Part shown: one piece after another, positions 6,185 to 7,108 of the stretch
Numbering within the stretch: position 1 is the stretch's first letter
Layout: every line of letters starts with the position of its first letter
Source: UBA6019 sp036564345
GTDB lineage: Bacteria; Chloroflexota; Dormibacteria; Dormibacterales; Dormibacteraceae
Reading direction: 5' to 3'
Assembly (NCBI GenBank): GCA_036564345.1
Contig: DATCOZ010000110.1
Coordinates: forward strand, 1-7,108
Length of the DNA: 7,108 nucleotides
Program-made: the position numbers and the translations under genes
Notes under the pieces: generated by a model
What the model saw: the letters and a program-made list of their open reading frames with translations, nothing else
What the model was told of the DNA's origin: nothing
The model's database searches: none

Positions 6185-7108
6185 ATGGACCAGGTCGACG
6201 TCGTTCTCATCTATCCGCAGCGTGCACCCCGGAAAGGGAGGCACTGGATCATGCCATCGCTCGGGCTCGCCTACCTGAGCTCCGCGCTCCGCGGCGCGGG
6301 CTATACGGTGCGCCAGATCGACCACACCTTCCTGGCGCGGCGCGAGGTGCTGGCTGAGGTGGAGAGGCTCAAGCCGGCGGTGATCGGCATCTACTGCATG
6401 GTCACCATGCAGGACGAGGCGTTCTCCCTCGCGAAGGATCTGCGGGGCAAGGCTCTGCTGGTGGTCGGCGGCCCCTACCCGAGCGGCGAGCAGGAGCCCT
6501 TCCTCGACGCCTTCGACCTGGTCGGCGTCGGGGAGGGCGAGGAGACGATCGTCGAGATCATGCGTCATCTCGATGACCGGCGCTGGGAGGAGATCAAGGG
6601 TCTCGCCTTCAAGACTCCCTCGGGCGAGGTCGTCAAGACCGAGTCGCGGGCCCGGAACAAGGACATGAGCGTGCTCGCGCCGCCCTACCGGGCCGACCTG
6701 CCGAACGCCGAGTACATCGCCTACTGGCGGCGCCACTGGAAGGACGCGACCACCCCGCTGATGGCAAGCCGCGGCTGCCCCTTCCGGTGCGAGTTCTGTC
6801 ACAAGCCGGTCTTCGGCGACCTCTTCCGGGCGCGCTCGTCCGAATCGGTGATCGCCGAGATGCGGGAGATCGCGGCCCTCGGCTACGACCATATCTGGAT
6901 GTCCGACGACCTCTTCACCCTCAACTACCACCGGACGATGGAGCTCTGCCAGGACATCGAGGCGGCAAACCTTCCGCTGACCTGGGAATGCCTCTCCCGG
7001 GTGACCCACGTCGACTACGAGCTCTTCGCGCAGATGAAGCGGGCGGGTTGCAAGCGGATCTTCTTCGGCATCGAGTCGGGTGACGAGGGCGTTCTCAAGC
7101 AGATGCAG
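6185..7108 (+). CDS. B12-binding-domain radical SAM enzyme, N-terminal 308 residues (3' end beyond the right edge)
   Basis: The frame from ATG 6185 is open to the last base, giving 308 codons. Residues 4-130 form a cobalamin-binding-type Rossmann domain: VVLIYPQ at 6-12, MPSLGLAYLSSALRGAGY at 23-40, GGP at 95-97 and GEGEE at 116-120. The DxHxxG base-off cobalamin motif is not seen, as in many proteins of this superfamily (BchE and class B methyltransferase type). The radical SAM cluster motif CPFRCEFC has Cys198, Cys202 and Cys205, the CxxxCxxC that binds the 4Fe-4S cluster. Later blocks are the MSDDLFT strand (239-245) and FFGIESGDEGVLKQM (293-307), standard in this fold. Such enzymes perform methylations, cyclisations or rearrangements on unactivated carbons; the substrate cannot be read from sequence. 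The position 5 bases after the glycosyltransferase gene suggests it modifies a lipid or sugar of the same pathway (inference). The C-terminal substrate domain is missing from the window. Confidence 0.92.
   Translation, partial: MDQVDVVLIYPQRAPRKGRHWIMPSLGLAYLSSALRGAGYTVRQIDHTFLARREVLAEVERLKPAVIGIYCMVTMQDEAFSLAKDLRGKALLVVGGPYPSGEQEPFLDAFDLVGVGEGEETIVEIMRHLDDRRWEEIKGLAFKTPSGEVVKTESRARNKDMSVLAPPYRADLPNAEYIAYWRRHWKDATTPLMASRGCPFRCEFCHKPVFGDLFRARSSESVIAEMREIAALGYDHIWMSDDLFTLNYHRTMELCQDIEAANLPLTWECLSRVTHVDYELFAQMKRAGCKRIFFGIESGDEGVLKQMQ

Noticed and set aside
1..7108. A modified-peptide (RiPP) cluster made of TldD, a small protein and a radical SAM enzyme
   Set aside because: The tldD gene is divergent and separated from the radical SAM gene by about 5 kb of nucleotidyltransferase and glycosyltransferase genes. 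The small protein has no leader/core layout and one Cys. The radical SAM protein shows a B12-binding domain and no peptide-recognition element in the visible part.
1..7108. CRISPR arrays, tRNA or rRNA genes, insertion sequences, attachment sites
   Set aside because: I read the window for regularly spaced repeats, cloverleaf-like segments, transposase motifs and terminal inverted repeats and found none; nearly all of it is coding.

Overview
This is a high-GC (roughly 70%, estimated by eye) bacterial window. It holds four genes on the + strand and one divergent gene on the - strand, packed with almost no non-coding DNA. GC-rich third codon positions leave long spurious open frames on both strands. 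Gene content, composition and weak or absent Shine-Dalgarno sites at several starts would fit a soil-type high-GC lineage such as Actinomycetota (Thermoleophilia-like) or a high-GC Chloroflexota/Dormibacterota relative. No marker gene here settles this, so the assignment is a guess.

Left part (1-1286, minus strand): the N-terminal 428 codons of a TldD-type metalloprotease with an intact HExxxH zinc motif, running off the left edge. A 40-bp divergent intergenic region (1287-1326) separates it from a 107-residue protein of unknown function (1327-1650, plus strand). A perfect 7-bp inverted repeat directly after that gene may end its transcript.

Centre and right (about 1700 to the end, plus strand): three tightly linked genes that look like one operon. 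The first is a winged-helix plus polymerase-beta-like nucleotidyltransferase protein (1700-2611). The second is a 1183-residue membrane protein (2628-6179). It joins a cellulose-synthase-like family 2 glycosyltransferase, a multi-spanning GT-C-like glycosyltransferase and a beta-rich C-terminal domain that I do not recognise. The third is a B12-binding-domain radical SAM enzyme (6185 to the right edge, truncated). Gaps are 16 and 5 bases, and the ribosome binding site of each downstream gene touches or contains the stop codon of the gene before it.

The most interesting unit is this three-gene set. A single polypeptide carrying a cytoplasmic nucleotide-sugar-dependent synthase and a GT-C module, which in known families uses a lipid-linked sugar donor outside the membrane, suggests an uncharacterised envelope glycan or glycolipid pathway. 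The radical SAM enzyme may modify the lipid or sugar, and the nucleotidyltransferase may modify a component or regulate the pathway. The individual domains are seen in the sequence; the joint pathway is inference.
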